A DNA stretch of 32,679 bases from an uncultured Bacteroides sp. Lineage in GTDB: Bacteria > Bacteroidota > Bacteroidia > Bacteroidales > Bacteroidaceae. A model generated the notes under the pieces. That model did not search any database and was not told where the DNA came from. It worked only from the letters and a program-made list of their open reading frames with translations. Shown here in pieces: positions 1-7,898 of this stretch; within the stretch, counting starts at the first letter, position 1, and the number at the start of each line of letters is the position of its first letter. Location: the NCBI GenBank assembly GCA_947074195.1, contig CAMTOS010000028.1, positions 1 to 32,679 on the forward strand. Direction: 5' to 3'. A program made the position numbers and the translations under genes.

Positions 1-35
1 ATGCATCGCCACATATATTTTTCTGCCTTTTCCAT
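1..35 (-). CDS. ribD: Start of divergent ribD (riboflavin biosynthesis deaminase/reductase), cut by window edge
   Basis: Read leftward from an ATG at 35-33, the 11 complete codons give MEKAEKYMWRC, and the next two bases begin an Ile codon. This matches the typical N-terminus of Bacteroidales RibD (EKYM-x-RC-I), which leads into the deaminase domain. A divergent ribD beside prmC is also an arrangement I recall from Bacteroides genomes. Only the first codons are inside the window, so the domains and catalytic residues cannot be checked. If correct, the protein would deaminate and reduce the pyrimidine intermediate of riboflavin synthesis in the cytoplasm. Confidence 0.55.
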   Translation of the reverse strand, partial: MEKAEKYMWRC

Positions 36-65
36 CTGTTGTTTACTTAAAAGAAATTACTTTTG
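35..65 (+). promoter_or_regulatory. Bacteroides-type promoter for prmC
   Basis: TACTTTTG at 58-65 is a perfect -7 box (TAnnTTTG). TCTG at 35-38 is a one-mismatch -33 box at 19 nt spacing. The start of transcription would fall near 72. The TTG at 63, an alternative start codon for prmC, therefore lies inside the promoter and is unlikely to be translated. Confidence 0.6.
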
Positions 66-101
66 TCTGTAGATATTCTCCACGAACTTCATTCTGTAAT
101 T

Positions 102-947
102 ATGCAAAGCGTTTCCCAATACATAAAAAACCGCCTCGCCAAAATGTTCACAGCCGGCGAACTCAGAAACATCACACTGATGATATGGTGCGACATCTTC
201 GGCCGCCGCGCTACCGACATCTATCTGGGCAAAGATAATGATTTATCGCCAAAGGAGTTGGAAGAACTGGAAAACATCGTGGACCGGTTATTGCAACATG
301 AGCCTATTCAGTATATCAGAAAAGAAGCGAACTTCTGCGGATATACTTTTGGTGTGGAACCGGGTGTACTTATCCCCCGCCCCGAAACAGAAGAGTTAGT
401 CGAACTGATTGTCAGAGAATCGGCCAAAAAGAATCCGCGGATACTGGACATCGGTACCGGAAGCGGATGCATCGCCATTGCACTAAGTCTGCTTTTACCT
501 GAAGCCGATGTGACTGCCTGGGACATCTCTGATGACGCATTGCGCATTGCCCGCAAAAACAATGAGTCGCTGAAGGGAGGAGTGAATTTCACAAAACAGG
601 ATGCACTGGCATGGGAAGCCGGCGAAGAGAGTGAGTTGTATGATATTATAGTAAGTAACCCACCCTACATCACGCCATCGGAAAAAGAGGAGATGGAGCG
701 AAATGTACTCGACTGGGAACCGGAACTGGCACTGTTTGTTCCACAGAATGACCCATTGCTGTTTTACCGCAAAATATCGCAAACAGGACAAACACTGTTA
801 AAGCCCGGCGGCACACTCTATTTCGAGATCAACCGTGCCTATGCCAGCGAAATGAAAGCCATGCTTCTGGAGCTGAACTATACCGGCATAGAGATAATAA
901 AAGATATAAGTGGTAATGACAGAATTGCCAAGGCCACAAAGAGATAG
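102..947 (+). CDS. prmC: PrmC/HemK, peptide chain release factor N5-glutamine methyltransferase
   Basis: A 281-residue cytoplasmic SAM-dependent methyltransferase that modifies the glutamine of the GGQ motif in release factors RF1 and RF2. The N-terminal helical substrate-binding domain covers about residues 1-75. The Rossmann domain carries the SAM-binding motif DIGTGSG at about 116-122 and the family signature NPPY at 186-189, which contacts the target glutamine. I chose ATG 102 over an in-frame TTG at 63 because the TTG sits in the -7 box and MQSVSQYIKNRL resembles the usual family N-terminus. recX starts 6 bp after the stop, so the two genes are probably co-transcribed. Confidence 0.95.
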   Translation: MQSVSQYIKNRLAKMFTAGELRNITLMIWCDIFGRRATDIYLGKDNDLSPKELEELENIVDRLLQHEPIQYIRKEANFCGYTFGVEPGVLIPRPETEELVELIVRESAKKNPRILDIGTGSGCIAIALSLLLPEADVTAWDISDDALRIARKNNESLKGGVNFTKQDALAWEAGEESELYDIIVSNPPYITPSEKEEMERNVLDWEPELALFVPQNDPLLFYRKISQTGQTLLKPGGTLYFEINRAYASEMKAMLLELNYTGIEIIKDISGNDRIAKATKR

Positions 948-953
948 AAGAAG

Positions 954-1418
954 ATGAAAGAAGAAGATGCACTAAGAAGAGCAGGTTCATATTGCGCCAC
1001 CGCCGAGCGATGCAAAAGCGATATTCGCGAGAAACTGAAGAAGTGGGAAACCGATGCGGAAGCCATAGAACGTATTATAGAGCGACTGGAAAAAGAGAAC
1101 TATTTAAGCGAAGAACGCTTTTGCCGTGCTTTTGTGATGGATAAATTTCGTTTTGCCAAGTGGGGAAAGTTAAAAATACGCCAGGCGCTATCGTTAAAAA
1201 AGATTTCTTCTTCTGAGATTTACAATGCGCTGGACGCCATTGATGAAAGAGAATATCTGGAAATCCTAACGAGCCTGATTGCAGCCAAAAAGCGCTCTAC
1301 AAAGGCCAAAAGCGATTATGAGCTAAATGGAAAGCTGATCAGGTTTGCACTGAGCAGGGGGTTTGAGATGGGCGATATCAGCAAATGTCTGAAAGGCTGC
1401 GATGAATACGATGTATAG
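954..1418 (+). CDS. recX: RecX, regulator of RecA
   Basis: A 154-residue, highly charged, helical protein with the three-helix repeats of the RecX family. The N-terminal repeat contains the typical pattern ALRRAGSYCATAERC followed by I-x-EKLKKW, and the middle repeat contains L-x-x-ENYLSEERFCRAFV and KWGKLKIRQAL. RecX binds RecA filaments in the cytoplasm and modulates recombination. Length and start (ATG 6 bp after prmC) fit the family. The prmC-recX-pyrE order is one I recall as common in Bacteroides. Translation is probably coupled to prmC. No separate promoter was found in the 6-bp gap. Confidence 0.9.
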   Translation: MKEEDALRRAGSYCATAERCKSDIREKLKKWETDAEAIERIIERLEKENYLSEERFCRAFVMDKFRFAKWGKLKIRQALSLKKISSSEIYNALDAIDEREYLEILTSLIAAKKRSTKAKSDYELNGKLIRFALSRGFEMGDISKCLKGCDEYDV

Positions 1419-1444
1419 TTCGGGAAAATAAAAACGTTTCTTCT

Positions 1445-1475
1445 TTTGAGATTCGTTCTATTTTGTCTATTTTTG
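1445..1475 (+). promoter_or_regulatory. Bacteroides-type promoter for pyrE
   Basis: TTTG at 1445-1448, a 19-nt spacer, then TATTTTTG at 1468-1475. Both boxes match the TTTG / TAnnTTTG consensus exactly. Transcription would begin near 1482, about 20 nt before the pyrE ATG. The promoter overlaps a possible TTG start at 1446, which argues against that start. Confidence 0.75.
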
Positions 1476-1502
1476 CACTATAATTATCAAGTTAGCTTAG
1501 TT

Positions 1503-2141
1503 ATGAAAACTTTAGAGAGATTGTTCGCAGAGAAACTTCTGAAAATTAAGGCGATAAAACTACAACCTGCCAACCCTTTTACGTGGGCATCCGGATGGAA
1601 ATCGCCCTTTTACTGCGATAACCGTAAGACCTTGTCTTATCCGTCACTCCGCACATTCGTAAAAACAGAAATGACGCGTCTTATCATGGAAAAATACGGT
1701 CAGGTAGATGCTGTTGCAGGCGTTGCTACCGGTGCTATTCCACAAGGTGCGCTTGTTGCAGATGCATTGAATCTGCCATTTGTATATGTGCGCGCTACAC
1801 CCAAAGATCATGGTTTGGAAAACTTGATAGAAGGTGAACTTCGCCCGGGTATGAAGGTAGTTGTTGTTGAAGACTTAATTTCGACAGGCGGTAGCAGTTT
1901 GAAAGCTGTTGAAGCCATTCGCCGCGATGGTTGCGACGTAATTGGTATGGTTGCTGCTTTTACTTACGGATTCCCCGTAGCAGAGAAAGCATTTAAAGAT
2001 GCCAAAGTTCCGTTAATCACACTTACAGACTATGATGCTGTAGTTGATGTAGCTTTACGTACAGGTTATATCGAATCTTCGGATGTCGATACACTGAACG
2101 AATGGCGCAAAGATCCTGCGCACTGGGACGCGGGAAAATAA
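1503..2141 (+). CDS. pyrE: Orotate phosphoribosyltransferase
   Basis: A 212-residue cytoplasmic enzyme of de novo pyrimidine synthesis that joins orotate and PRPP to form orotidine 5'-phosphate. The PRPP-binding signature VVVVEDLISTGGSS lies at about residues 119-132. The flexible-loop basic segment (RATPKDHG) is near 97-104, and the N-terminal substrate segment FTWASGWKSPFYCDNR is near 26-41. ATG 1503 is preferred: an in-frame TTG at 1446 would add 19 residues translated from the promoter itself. It is a single-gene transcription unit with its own promoter at 1445-1475 and terminator at 2175-2221. Confidence 0.95.
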   Translation: MKTLERLFAEKLLKIKAIKLQPANPFTWASGWKSPFYCDNRKTLSYPSLRTFVKTEMTRLIMEKYGQVDAVAGVATGAIPQGALVADALNLPFVYVRATPKDHGLENLIEGELRPGMKVVVVEDLISTGGSSLKAVEAIRRDGCDVIGMVAAFTYGFPVAEKAFKDAKVPLITLTDYDAVVDVALRTGYIESSDVDTLNEWRKDPAHWDAGK

Positions 2142-2174
2142 TTTAGATTTGATCGAATTTACACACCATAAATC

Positions 2175-2221
2175 AGAAGGGCTATTCGAACAGTTGTTGT
2201 TTGGATTGTCCTTCTTTTTTT
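2175..2221 (+). terminator. Intrinsic terminator of pyrE
   Basis: Outer stem AGAAGGGC (2175-2182) pairs with GTCCTTCT (2208-2215), with one G-U pair. An inner stem CGAACA/TGTTTG extends it, and a run of T follows to 2221. Confidence 0.75.
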
Positions 2222-2239
2222 CATTAAATACCTATAGTA

Positions 2240-2650
2240 ATGACAAAATTTGAAAGTGAAGTAAAGGTAATACCCTACTCGCAAGAGCGTATTTTTGAAA
2301 AACTGGCAGACCTAAACAATCTTGAATCTATCAAAGATCGCATTCCAAAAGACAAAGTACAGGAAATCAGCTTTGACCGCGACTCATTGAGCTTTACCGT
2401 TAGCCCGGTAGGCAATATCAATCTGCAGATTATCGAGCGCGAGCCTCATAAATGTATCAAATTTGAAACTGTGGCTTCACCACTTCCTTTCAATTTGTGG
2501 ATTCAGTTAGTACCGGTAAGCGAACGTGAAAGTAAACTGAAGGTGACTATCGGCATGGAGTTAAATCCGTTTATGAAGACTATGGTTCAGAAACCTTTAA
2601 AAGAGGGATTGGAGAAAATGGTCGAAATGTTGGCTACAATTCAATATTAA
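2240..2650 (+). CDS. SRPBCC-fold protein (polyketide cyclase/START-like), function unknown
   Basis: A 136-residue soluble protein with no signal peptide. It has the layout of a small SRPBCC (helix-grip) protein: an N-terminal strand (FESEVKVIPYS), two short helices (ERIFEKLADLNNLESIKDRIP), a run of antiparallel strands, and a long C-terminal helix (KPLKEGLEKMVEMLATI). This fold binds hydrophobic ligands, but nothing in the sequence names a ligand or reaction. It starts about 20 bp after the pyrE terminator and ends 9 bp before argH, so it is likely co-transcribed with argH. I recall the same neighbour pairing in Bacteroides genomes, but its link to arginine synthesis is unproven. Confidence 0.85.
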   Translation: MTKFESEVKVIPYSQERIFEKLADLNNLESIKDRIPKDKVQEISFDRDSLSFTVSPVGNINLQIIEREPHKCIKFETVASPLPFNLWIQLVPVSERESKLKVTIGMELNPFMKTMVQKPLKEGLEKMVEMLATIQY

Positions 2651-2659
2651 GAGATAAAG

Positions 2660-4006
2660 ATGGCACAGAAACTTTGGGAAAAGTCGACACAGGTAAACGA
2701 AGCGATTGAACGCTTTACCGTGGGACGCGATCGTGAAATGGACCTCTATCTGGCGAAGCATGATGTGCTTGGCTCGATGGCACATATCACTATGCTCGAG
2801 AGCATCGGCTTGCTGACTAAACCAGAACTGGATGAGCTGCTGGCAGAACTCAGACTGATTTATGCGGAAGCAGCCAAAGGTAATTTTACAATTGAAGAGG
2901 GTGTGGAAGATGTGCACTCGCAGGTGGAACTGATGCTGACACGCCGACTGGGCGATGTGGGCAAAAAGATTCATAGCGGACGATCGCGCAATGATCAGGT
3001 GCTACTTGACCTGAAACTTTTTACCCGTACTCAGTTGCAGGAAATTGCCTCAGAGGTACAGACGCTGTTTGATGCACTGATTACCCAAAGTGAACGCTAT
3101 AAAAATATACTGATGCCGGGATATACCCATCTGCAAATTGCCATGCCATCGTCTTTCGGACTGTGGTTTGGTGCCTACGCAGAAGGATTGACCGACGATA
3201 TGTTGTTTTTGCAGGCGGCCTATAAGATGTGCAACCGCAACCCGCTGGGTTCAGCGGCCGGTTATGGTTCTTCGTTTCCGCTGAACCGTACGATGACAAC
3301 CGAGCTGCTTGGTTTTGATTCAATGAACTATAATGTGGTTTATGCGCAGATGGGTCGTGGCAAGCTGGAACGCAACGTGGCTTTTGCACTGGCAAGCATT
3401 GCCGGCACGGTGGCCAAACTGGCTTACGATGCCTGTCTGTTTAACAGCCAGAACTTCAACTTCATTAAGTTGCCGGCCGAATGTACAACAGGATCAAGCA
3501 TCATGCCACACAAAAAGAATCCTGATGTATTTGAGCTGACCCGTGCCAAATGCAACAAGCTGCAGGCATTGCCGCAACAAATCATGATGATTGCCAATAA
3601 TCTGCCTTCGGGCTATTTCCGCGATCTTCAGATTATTAAAGAAGTATTCCTTCCTGCTTTTCAGGAATTGAAAGATTGTCTGCAAATGACTACATATATA
3701 GTAGACAAAATGCAGGTGAATGAGCATATCCTTGACGATGATAAATATAAGCTTATCTTTAGCGTAGAAGAGGTAAATCGCCTTGCTGCCGAAGGTATGC
3801 CTTTCCGCGACGCCTATAAAAAGGTAGGGCTCGATATAGAAGCCGGTCGCTTTGAACACAATAAACAGGTAAATCATACACACGAAGGAAGCATCGGCAA
3901 CCTTTGCAATACTGAAATAAAGAAACTGATGGATGAGATCTCATCGGGTTTCAATTTCGATAAGGTTGGCGAGGCAGAAGCCAAACTATTAGCTACAGAT
4001 GTTTAA
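2660..4006 (+). CDS. argH: Argininosuccinate lyase
   Basis: A 448-residue cytoplasmic enzyme of the fumarase/aspartase superfamily. It splits argininosuccinate into arginine and fumarate, the last step of arginine synthesis. Superfamily landmarks are visible in order: SGRSRNDQV at about 106-114, YTHLQIAMP at about 155-163, and the signature GSSIMPHKKNP at about 278-288, which contains the catalytic serine loop. The length is typical. The ATG follows the SRPBCC gene by 9 bp, and the end overlaps the next lipoprotein gene by 8 bp, which suggests one transcript of three genes with translational coupling. Confidence 0.95.
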   Translation: MAQKLWEKSTQVNEAIERFTVGRDREMDLYLAKHDVLGSMAHITMLESIGLLTKPELDELLAELRLIYAEAAKGNFTIEEGVEDVHSQVELMLTRRLGDVGKKIHSGRSRNDQVLLDLKLFTRTQLQEIASEVQTLFDALITQSERYKNILMPGYTHLQIAMPSSFGLWFGAYAEGLTDDMLFLQAAYKMCNRNPLGSAAGYGSSFPLNRTMTTELLGFDSMNYNVVYAQMGRGKLERNVAFALASIAGTVAKLAYDACLFNSQNFNFIKLPAECTTGSSIMPHKKNPDVFELTRAKCNKLQALPQQIMMIANNLPSGYFRDLQIIKEVFLPAFQELKDCLQMTTYIVDKMQVNEHILDDDKYKLIFSVEEVNRLAAEGMPFRDAYKKVGLDIEAGRFEHNKQVNHTHEGSIGNLCNTEIKKLMDEISSGFNFDKVGEAEAKLLATDV

Positions 4007-4466
4007 ACTTACACAGAAATTTTCAATCTTATTGCTGGCCATTGCTGCACTCTTTACGATGAGTGCCTGCGACGGTGCCACTGAATCGAGCATTCCGAAT
4101 GTTAGTTTCAGGCTGACTTATAATACAGCGCAATATCCGCTCATCACCACGCCCGGCTTTTTTACTAAGGTAACCCGAAACACCAACGGTATTGCTGTTG
4201 GTTACGGTGGCCTCATCCTGGGAAAATCGGTATTCACCACTTTCGGTGACGATAACTATGTGGCCTATGATGCTGCTTGTCCGGTTGAAGCAAACTCTAC
4301 AGTATCGGTAAATGTAGTAGAAGATGGTCTGGGCACAGCCGTTTGTCCGAAGTGCGGAACCAAATATAACCTGAGCAACGGCGCCTTTCCCGAGGGAGTT
4401 GGCACAGAGTATCTGAAAAGTTACCCGGTAGTCGTTAATGGCACCACACTTATAGTAAACAACTAA
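3999..4466 (+). CDS. Rieske-fold-like lipoprotein with altered cluster ligands
   Basis: A 155-residue exported lipoprotein. The signal peptide ends in a lipobox at MSAC, lipidated on Cys24. The rest resembles a small Rieske-type beta domain: a first loop with Cys94-Pro, a second loop with Cys116-Pro-Lys-Cys119-Gly, followed by the Rieske-like pattern YNLSNGAFPEG and an L-KSYPVVV strand. A true Rieske centre needs Cys-x-His and Cys-x2-His. Here the first histidine is replaced by Val96 and the second by Cys119, so a standard 2Fe-2S cluster with His ligands is not expected. It overlaps argH by 8 bp. Its role is unknown: a structural relic, a metal site or a different redox site are all possible. 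Confidence 0.8.
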   Translation: MFKLTQKFSILLLAIAALFTMSACDGATESSIPNVSFRLTYNTAQYPLITTPGFFTKVTRNTNGIAVGYGGLILGKSVFTTFGDDNYVAYDAACPVEANSTVSVNVVEDGLGTAVCPKCGTKYNLSNGAFPEGVGTEYLKSYPVVVNGTTLIVNN

Positions 4467-4467
4467 G

Positions 4468-4512
4468 CCGTTCAGACTTAGACAAATAGGCCTTAAACAG
4501 CTTGCTGAACGG
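4468..4512 (+). terminator. Possible hairpin terminator after the argH operon
   Basis: CCGTTCAG (4468-4475) pairs exactly with CTGAACGG (4505-4512) across a 29-nt loop that contains the palindrome AGGCCT. Only a weak T-run follows, so termination is uncertain. Confidence 0.35.
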
Positions 4513-4552
4513 GTTTCAGTGTGAAATTTTTCAATATTTTCTTTGCAAAATA

Positions 4553-4584
4553 TTTGGTAGAAATAGTCAAAGTACATATCTTTG
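4553..4584 (+). promoter_or_regulatory. Bacteroides-type promoter for the tRNA-Gly/tRNA-Leu pair
   Basis: TTTG at 4553-4556, a 20-nt spacer, then TATCTTTG at 4577-4584. Both boxes are perfect. The start of transcription would be about 8 nt before the first tRNA base. Confidence 0.75.
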
Positions 4585-4598
4585 CACCCGTTAAGAAT

Positions 4599-4671
4599 GC
4601 GGAAATAGCTCAGTTGGTAGAGCATAACCTTGCCAAGGTTAGGGTCGCGAGTTCGAGTCTCGTTTTCCGCT
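4599..4671 (+). tRNA. tRNA-Gly (anticodon GCC)
   Basis: A 73-nt cloverleaf. The acceptor stem GCGGAAA pairs with TTTCCGC, the D arm is GCTC...GAGC, the anticodon loop is TTGCCAA (anticodon GCC) on the stem TAACC/GGTTA, and the T loop is TTCGAGT on stem GCGAG/CTCGT. The discriminator base is T, and CCA is not encoded. Confidence 0.95.
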
Positions 4672-4686
4672 CTCATTTTAATGGAT

Positions 4687-4769
4687 GCTCGAATGGTGGA
4701 ATGGTAGACACGAGGGACTTAAAATCCCTTGGCCATTAGGCTGTGGGGGTTCAAGTCCCCCTTCGAGTA
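4687..4769 (+). tRNA. tRNA-Leu (anticodon TAA)
   Basis: An 83-nt class II tRNA. The acceptor GCTCGAA pairs with TTCGAGT (first pair G-U), the anticodon stem GGGA/TCCC holds the loop CTTAAAA (anticodon TAA), and a long variable arm precedes the T arm GGGGG-TTCAAGT-CCCCC. The discriminator is A and CCA is not encoded. It lies 15 nt after tRNA-Gly, on the same transcript. Confidence 0.95.
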
Positions 4770-4780
4770 CTGAGTATCCA

Positions 4781-4816
4781 AAAGCCCCGAAAGATTATTT
4801 TTTCGGGGCTTTTTTT
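4781..4816 (+). terminator. Strong intrinsic terminator after the tRNA genes
   Basis: A 12-bp perfect stem, AAAGCCCCGAAA (4781-4792) with TTTCGGGGCTTT (4801-4812), an 8-nt loop and a T-run to 4816. Confidence 0.9.
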
Positions 4817-4842
4817 ATTATCAAACCTTTGATTAAGAACAT

Positions 4843-5499
4843 ATGAAAAACAAAAAGTATGCATATCTGATTGCTTTCTTCATTATCACTTTTCAGAATA
4901 TAAATGCACAAGCACAGCTATCTCTAACACCCGGTGCTTTCTATAACGGAAATTTTTCATCAGATGATTTAAATGGTTTCGGTGCTATCCTTGGCCTTGA
5001 GTACAGAATACGACCTGAGCACTTTTTCAGCATCGAACTCAGAACGAAATACGGATACTATTCTTTTGATGATGGGACCAAATGGCGCGAAGATAGTTAT
5101 GGCCAACTACAACCACCACAAAATAAAGGTGAAGCACGCGTAGATTACTCTCTATTCTGTCCACAAATAGGATTAGTACCAAAGTTCTATTTACCCATCA
5201 TTGAGAATCTGTCACTCTTTCTTGAAAACGAATTCTCCATAGGTTTAATCACCGGAAAGTTCAGATACAAAGGTGTTCCAGACAAAGTACATTTTACGGA
5301 ATCTATTTTTAATTACAATGTTGGCTTAGGAGCAGAATATAAATTAGAGAAATGCACACTGGCAGGATCACTGGGATATTCTACTTTAAACTTCAGAAGC
5401 AAAATAAGAAAGCATCAGCCGGCGAATTATCAAGGATCAATTCCCAATCAGGATGCCGTAATATGGATTAATCTTTTAGTGAAAGTTCCTTTACTATAA
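4843..5499 (+). CDS. Outer-membrane beta-barrel protein, function unknown
   Basis: A 218-residue exported protein. It has a hydrophobic signal peptide (about 1-22, cut after NAQA). The mature part is made of alternating beta strands rich in aromatic residues and ends in LLVKVPLL, as in small outer-membrane barrels of the OmpA/OmpW-like type found in Bacteroidota. There is no peptidoglycan-binding or plug domain. It sits alone between the tRNA terminator and a convergent operon, so context gives no function. I do not recognise a specific family. Confidence 0.75.
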   Translation: MKNKKYAYLIAFFIITFQNINAQAQLSLTPGAFYNGNFSSDDLNGFGAILGLEYRIRPEHFFSIELRTKYGYYSFDDGTKWREDSYGQLQPPQNKGEARVDYSLFCPQIGLVPKFYLPIIENLSLFLENEFSIGLITGKFRYKGVPDKVHFTESIFNYNVGLGAEYKLEKCTLAGSLGYSTLNFRSKIRKHQPANYQGSIPNQDAVIWINLLVKVPLL

Positions 5500-5575
5500 T
5501 GCCACAGATATCGATTGTTTCGATAGAAATTGATGTGAATGGTCAAAAGAATAAGAAATCTTGCAAGAAACAAAA

Positions 5576-5613
5576 AAAAGAGTGTATCCCTATCAAAAGG
5601 GATACACTCTTTT
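5576..5613. terminator. Bidirectional terminator between convergent genes
   Basis: A 15-bp perfect stem, AAAAGAGTGTATCCC (5576-5590) with GGGATACACTCTTTT (5599-5613), and an 8-nt loop. It is T-rich at both exits, and serves the barrel gene from the left and the GH92 operon from the right. Confidence 0.85.
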
Positions 5614-5639
5614 CATATATATCAAAGAAAGATATCTCG

Positions 5640-7892
5640 TTATTTCATACTTCCTTTCAACTGGAAATCAAGCTTTTTCGATTGCAATAATTCATCGTGC
5701 GATATGCGATAACGATTCAATGGTTTATCGCCCAGCTGCATCTTATCTATAAAGATATCGCCTTCATTTCTTCGATTGGCGGTTATCACTAAATCACCAT
5801 CGGGCGTCTTCACTGTTACTTTATCGAACACCGGAGAGGTCAGCGTATAGTATGGCTCACCGGGAGCATCGGGGTATAAACCCATCATGGAGAAGATGGC
5901 CCAGGCAGACATGGTTCCGGTGTCATCATTGCCGGGAATGCCATCGGGTGCAGTTGTAAAGTGCTCTTTCAGCAAACGTGAAACTTCTTTCTGCGTTCTC
6001 CACTCTTCGCCTTTAAATCGACTGAACAGGTATGGATAAGCAATATCGGGTTCGTTAGCAGGATCGTACAATCCTTCATCGAATACCATTTGCAGTTTGT
6101 TGATGAAGTTACGTTTACCACCCATTAACTTTGCCAGTCCATCTACATCGTGAGGCACATAAAAGGTATAATTCCATGCAGAACCTTCATGAAAACCGGG
6201 GGCGTGCTCGAAGTTCTCGCCCTGACGCGGATCGAAAGGAGAATAAAATTCACCATTCTCTTTCTTTGGACGGAGTGTACCGAATTCCGGACAATAATAG
6301 TTCTTATAACCCAGCGAACGGGCTCTGAATTTCTTCGCGTTCTCTTTATCGCCAAGTGCACCTGCAAAGTTGGCGAGGGCATTGTCGGCTACATAGTATT
6401 CGAGTGCATTCGACACGGAGTTATCGCCCGAAAGATCGGCCTGATATGTACCTATCGGAATATAGCCACGCGTGTTGATATAATCGAGTTCCGGACGAAT
6501 CGGATTTTGCACTCCCGGAGTTGTTGCCGATTTCAGCATTGCCTCATAAGCCGTTTGCACATCGAAGTCGCGCAGTCCTTTCAACCATGAATCTGCAATG
6601 ACTACCGCTGCCGGATCGCCCGACATCGTAAATGTCTCGCGACCATAAAGCTCCCATTTCGGCAGCCATCCCCATTCTTTATAGATATCAACCATAGAGC
6701 GCACCATATCGATTTGCTTCTCCGGATAGACCAGCGTATGCAACTGATGCAGGTTTCTGTAAGTATCCCACAAAGAGAAAACCGTATATCGGTTGTTATC
6801 GGTATGCAGAATATCGCCGCCTTCCATAGCCGGATATTGTCCGTTGATGTCGTTCAGAATATTGGGGTGAATCAAAGTATGATAAAGTGAGGTATAGAAG
6901 ACTTTCTTCTGATCTTCGGTGCCACCCTCTACATTGATGCGTCCCAAATGTTCGTTCCATACCGATTTTGCATCTGCATAAATCTCATCGAACGAAGCAC
7001 CGTTTTGCTCTTTATCCAGATTCTCGCGGGCATTCTCAGTAGATACAAAAGAGATACCCATGCGGACCTCTACCTGCTCATTGTCTTTCAGATCATCATA
7101 AGTAAAATAATAACCCACATCATCGCCGGCCAGTTCTTTATAATATTTCGTATAAAGTTTATAGTTGCCTGCATCTTTATCCCACTCTGCTTCTACACCA
7201 TATTTGGGAGGTTGTTTTTTCCAGTAACCGGTAGAAGACGGTTTCTTTGAAACACGCATCACGAAATAGATCGGGAATACAGCCTGTGCATGATAACAGA
7301 AAGTACCCATCAGCTTAGTCCCTTCAATCTCGGTTTCATTTACGCGGCGTACCATAGCTCCTGACTCGTTGGTCAGACCTTCGCCCAGATTGAGCAGAAT
7401 ATGCCCCTGCCCTGCCGGGAAAGTATATCGTTCCATCGATGAACGAGTAGTTGATGTAGCCTCAGCCTTAATACCATATTTGCTAAGCGTAACCCCATAA
7501 TAGCCGGGTGATGCCGTTTCATCGGTATATTCACTGCCATAGAGTTTATAATCTACTTTTAGCGGCCCGGTAATAGGCATGGTCAGCAATGAAGAAAGCT
7601 CCGGACAACCTACACCGCTTAGGCTTCCGTGTGCAAAGCCGGTAAAGAATTTATTGTGATATTCGTAAGGTGTACTCCACCAGCGGGCATCCTTATCGTA
7701 AACGTTCAGGTCGGAACCCATCACATTGAAAGGGACTACCGACATCATTCCGTTGGGAGTCACCGCACCCGGATTAGTGGTGCCGAAGTTTGTCGTACCG
7801 ATAAACGGATCCACATGATCGACAAAACTCTCTTGTGCCGACGCAGAGCCGGACACAAAGAGAGTAATAAGTGAAAGAAGGCGTATGTTCAT
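5640..7892 (-). CDS. GH92 exo-alpha-mannosidase (core-trimming candidate)
   Basis: A 750-residue exported enzyme. The signal peptide ends about SASAQ at residue 20, with no lipobox, so it is probably periplasmic. GH92 enzymes are Ca2+-dependent inverting alpha-mannosidases. The general acid Glu569 lies in HEGSAWNY and the base Asp657 in GNDDTGTMSAW, and both are intact. The aglycone loop reads NEPDIAYPYLF instead of the HGNEPSHH seen in two of the other copies, so its linkage preference probably differs. ATG 7892 is preferred to a TTG two codons upstream. It is the last gene of the MFS-GH130-GH92 operon, 6 bp after GH130, which suggests it produces the Man-beta-1,4-GlcNAc used by those proteins. 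Confidence 0.93.
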   Translation of the reverse strand: MNIRLLSLITLFVSGSASAQESFVDHVDPFIGTTNFGTTNPGAVTPNGMMSVVPFNVMGSDLNVYDKDARWWSTPYEYHNKFFTGFAHGSLSGVGCPELSSLLTMPITGPLKVDYKLYGSEYTDETASPGYYGVTLSKYGIKAEATSTTRSSMERYTFPAGQGHILLNLGEGLTNESGAMVRRVNETEIEGTKLMGTFCYHAQAVFPIYFVMRVSKKPSSTGYWKKQPPKYGVEAEWDKDAGNYKLYTKYYKELAGDDVGYYFTYDDLKDNEQVEVRMGISFVSTENARENLDKEQNGASFDEIYADAKSVWNEHLGRINVEGGTEDQKKVFYTSLYHTLIHPNILNDINGQYPAMEGGDILHTDNNRYTVFSLWDTYRNLHQLHTLVYPEKQIDMVRSMVDIYKEWGWLPKWELYGRETFTMSGDPAAVVIADSWLKGLRDFDVQTAYEAMLKSATTPGVQNPIRPELDYINTRGYIPIGTYQADLSGDNSVSNALEYYVADNALANFAGALGDKENAKKFRARSLGYKNYYCPEFGTLRPKKENGEFYSPFDPRQGENFEHAPGFHEGSAWNYTFYVPHDVDGLAKLMGGKRNFINKLQMVFDEGLYDPANEPDIAYPYLFSRFKGEEWRTQKEVSRLLKEHFTTAPDGIPGNDDTGTMSAWAIFSMMGLYPDAPGEPYYTLTSPVFDKVTVKTPDGDLVITANRRNEGDIFIDKMQLGDKPLNRYRISHDELLQSKKLDFQLKGSMK

Positions 7893-7898
7893 AAGCAA

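Noticed and set aside
63-101. TTG start for prmC adding 13 residues
   Set aside because: The codon lies inside a perfect -7 promoter box, and the family N-terminus fits the ATG at 102.
1446-1502. TTG start for pyrE adding 19 residues
   Set aside because: It overlaps the -33 box of a perfect promoter. The ATG at 1503 gives the usual OPRTase N-terminus.
4029-4676. Long leftward open frame of 215 codons
   Set aside because: It is antisense to the lipoprotein gene and tRNA-Gly. Its ENETRTRDPNLGK start is the antisense of the tRNA, a known artefact.
4521-4739. Open frame over both tRNA genes with a protein-like AEIAQLVEH stretch
   Set aside because: This is a translation of the tRNA genes themselves. 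Both cloverleaves are complete, and such peptides are a well-known false annotation.
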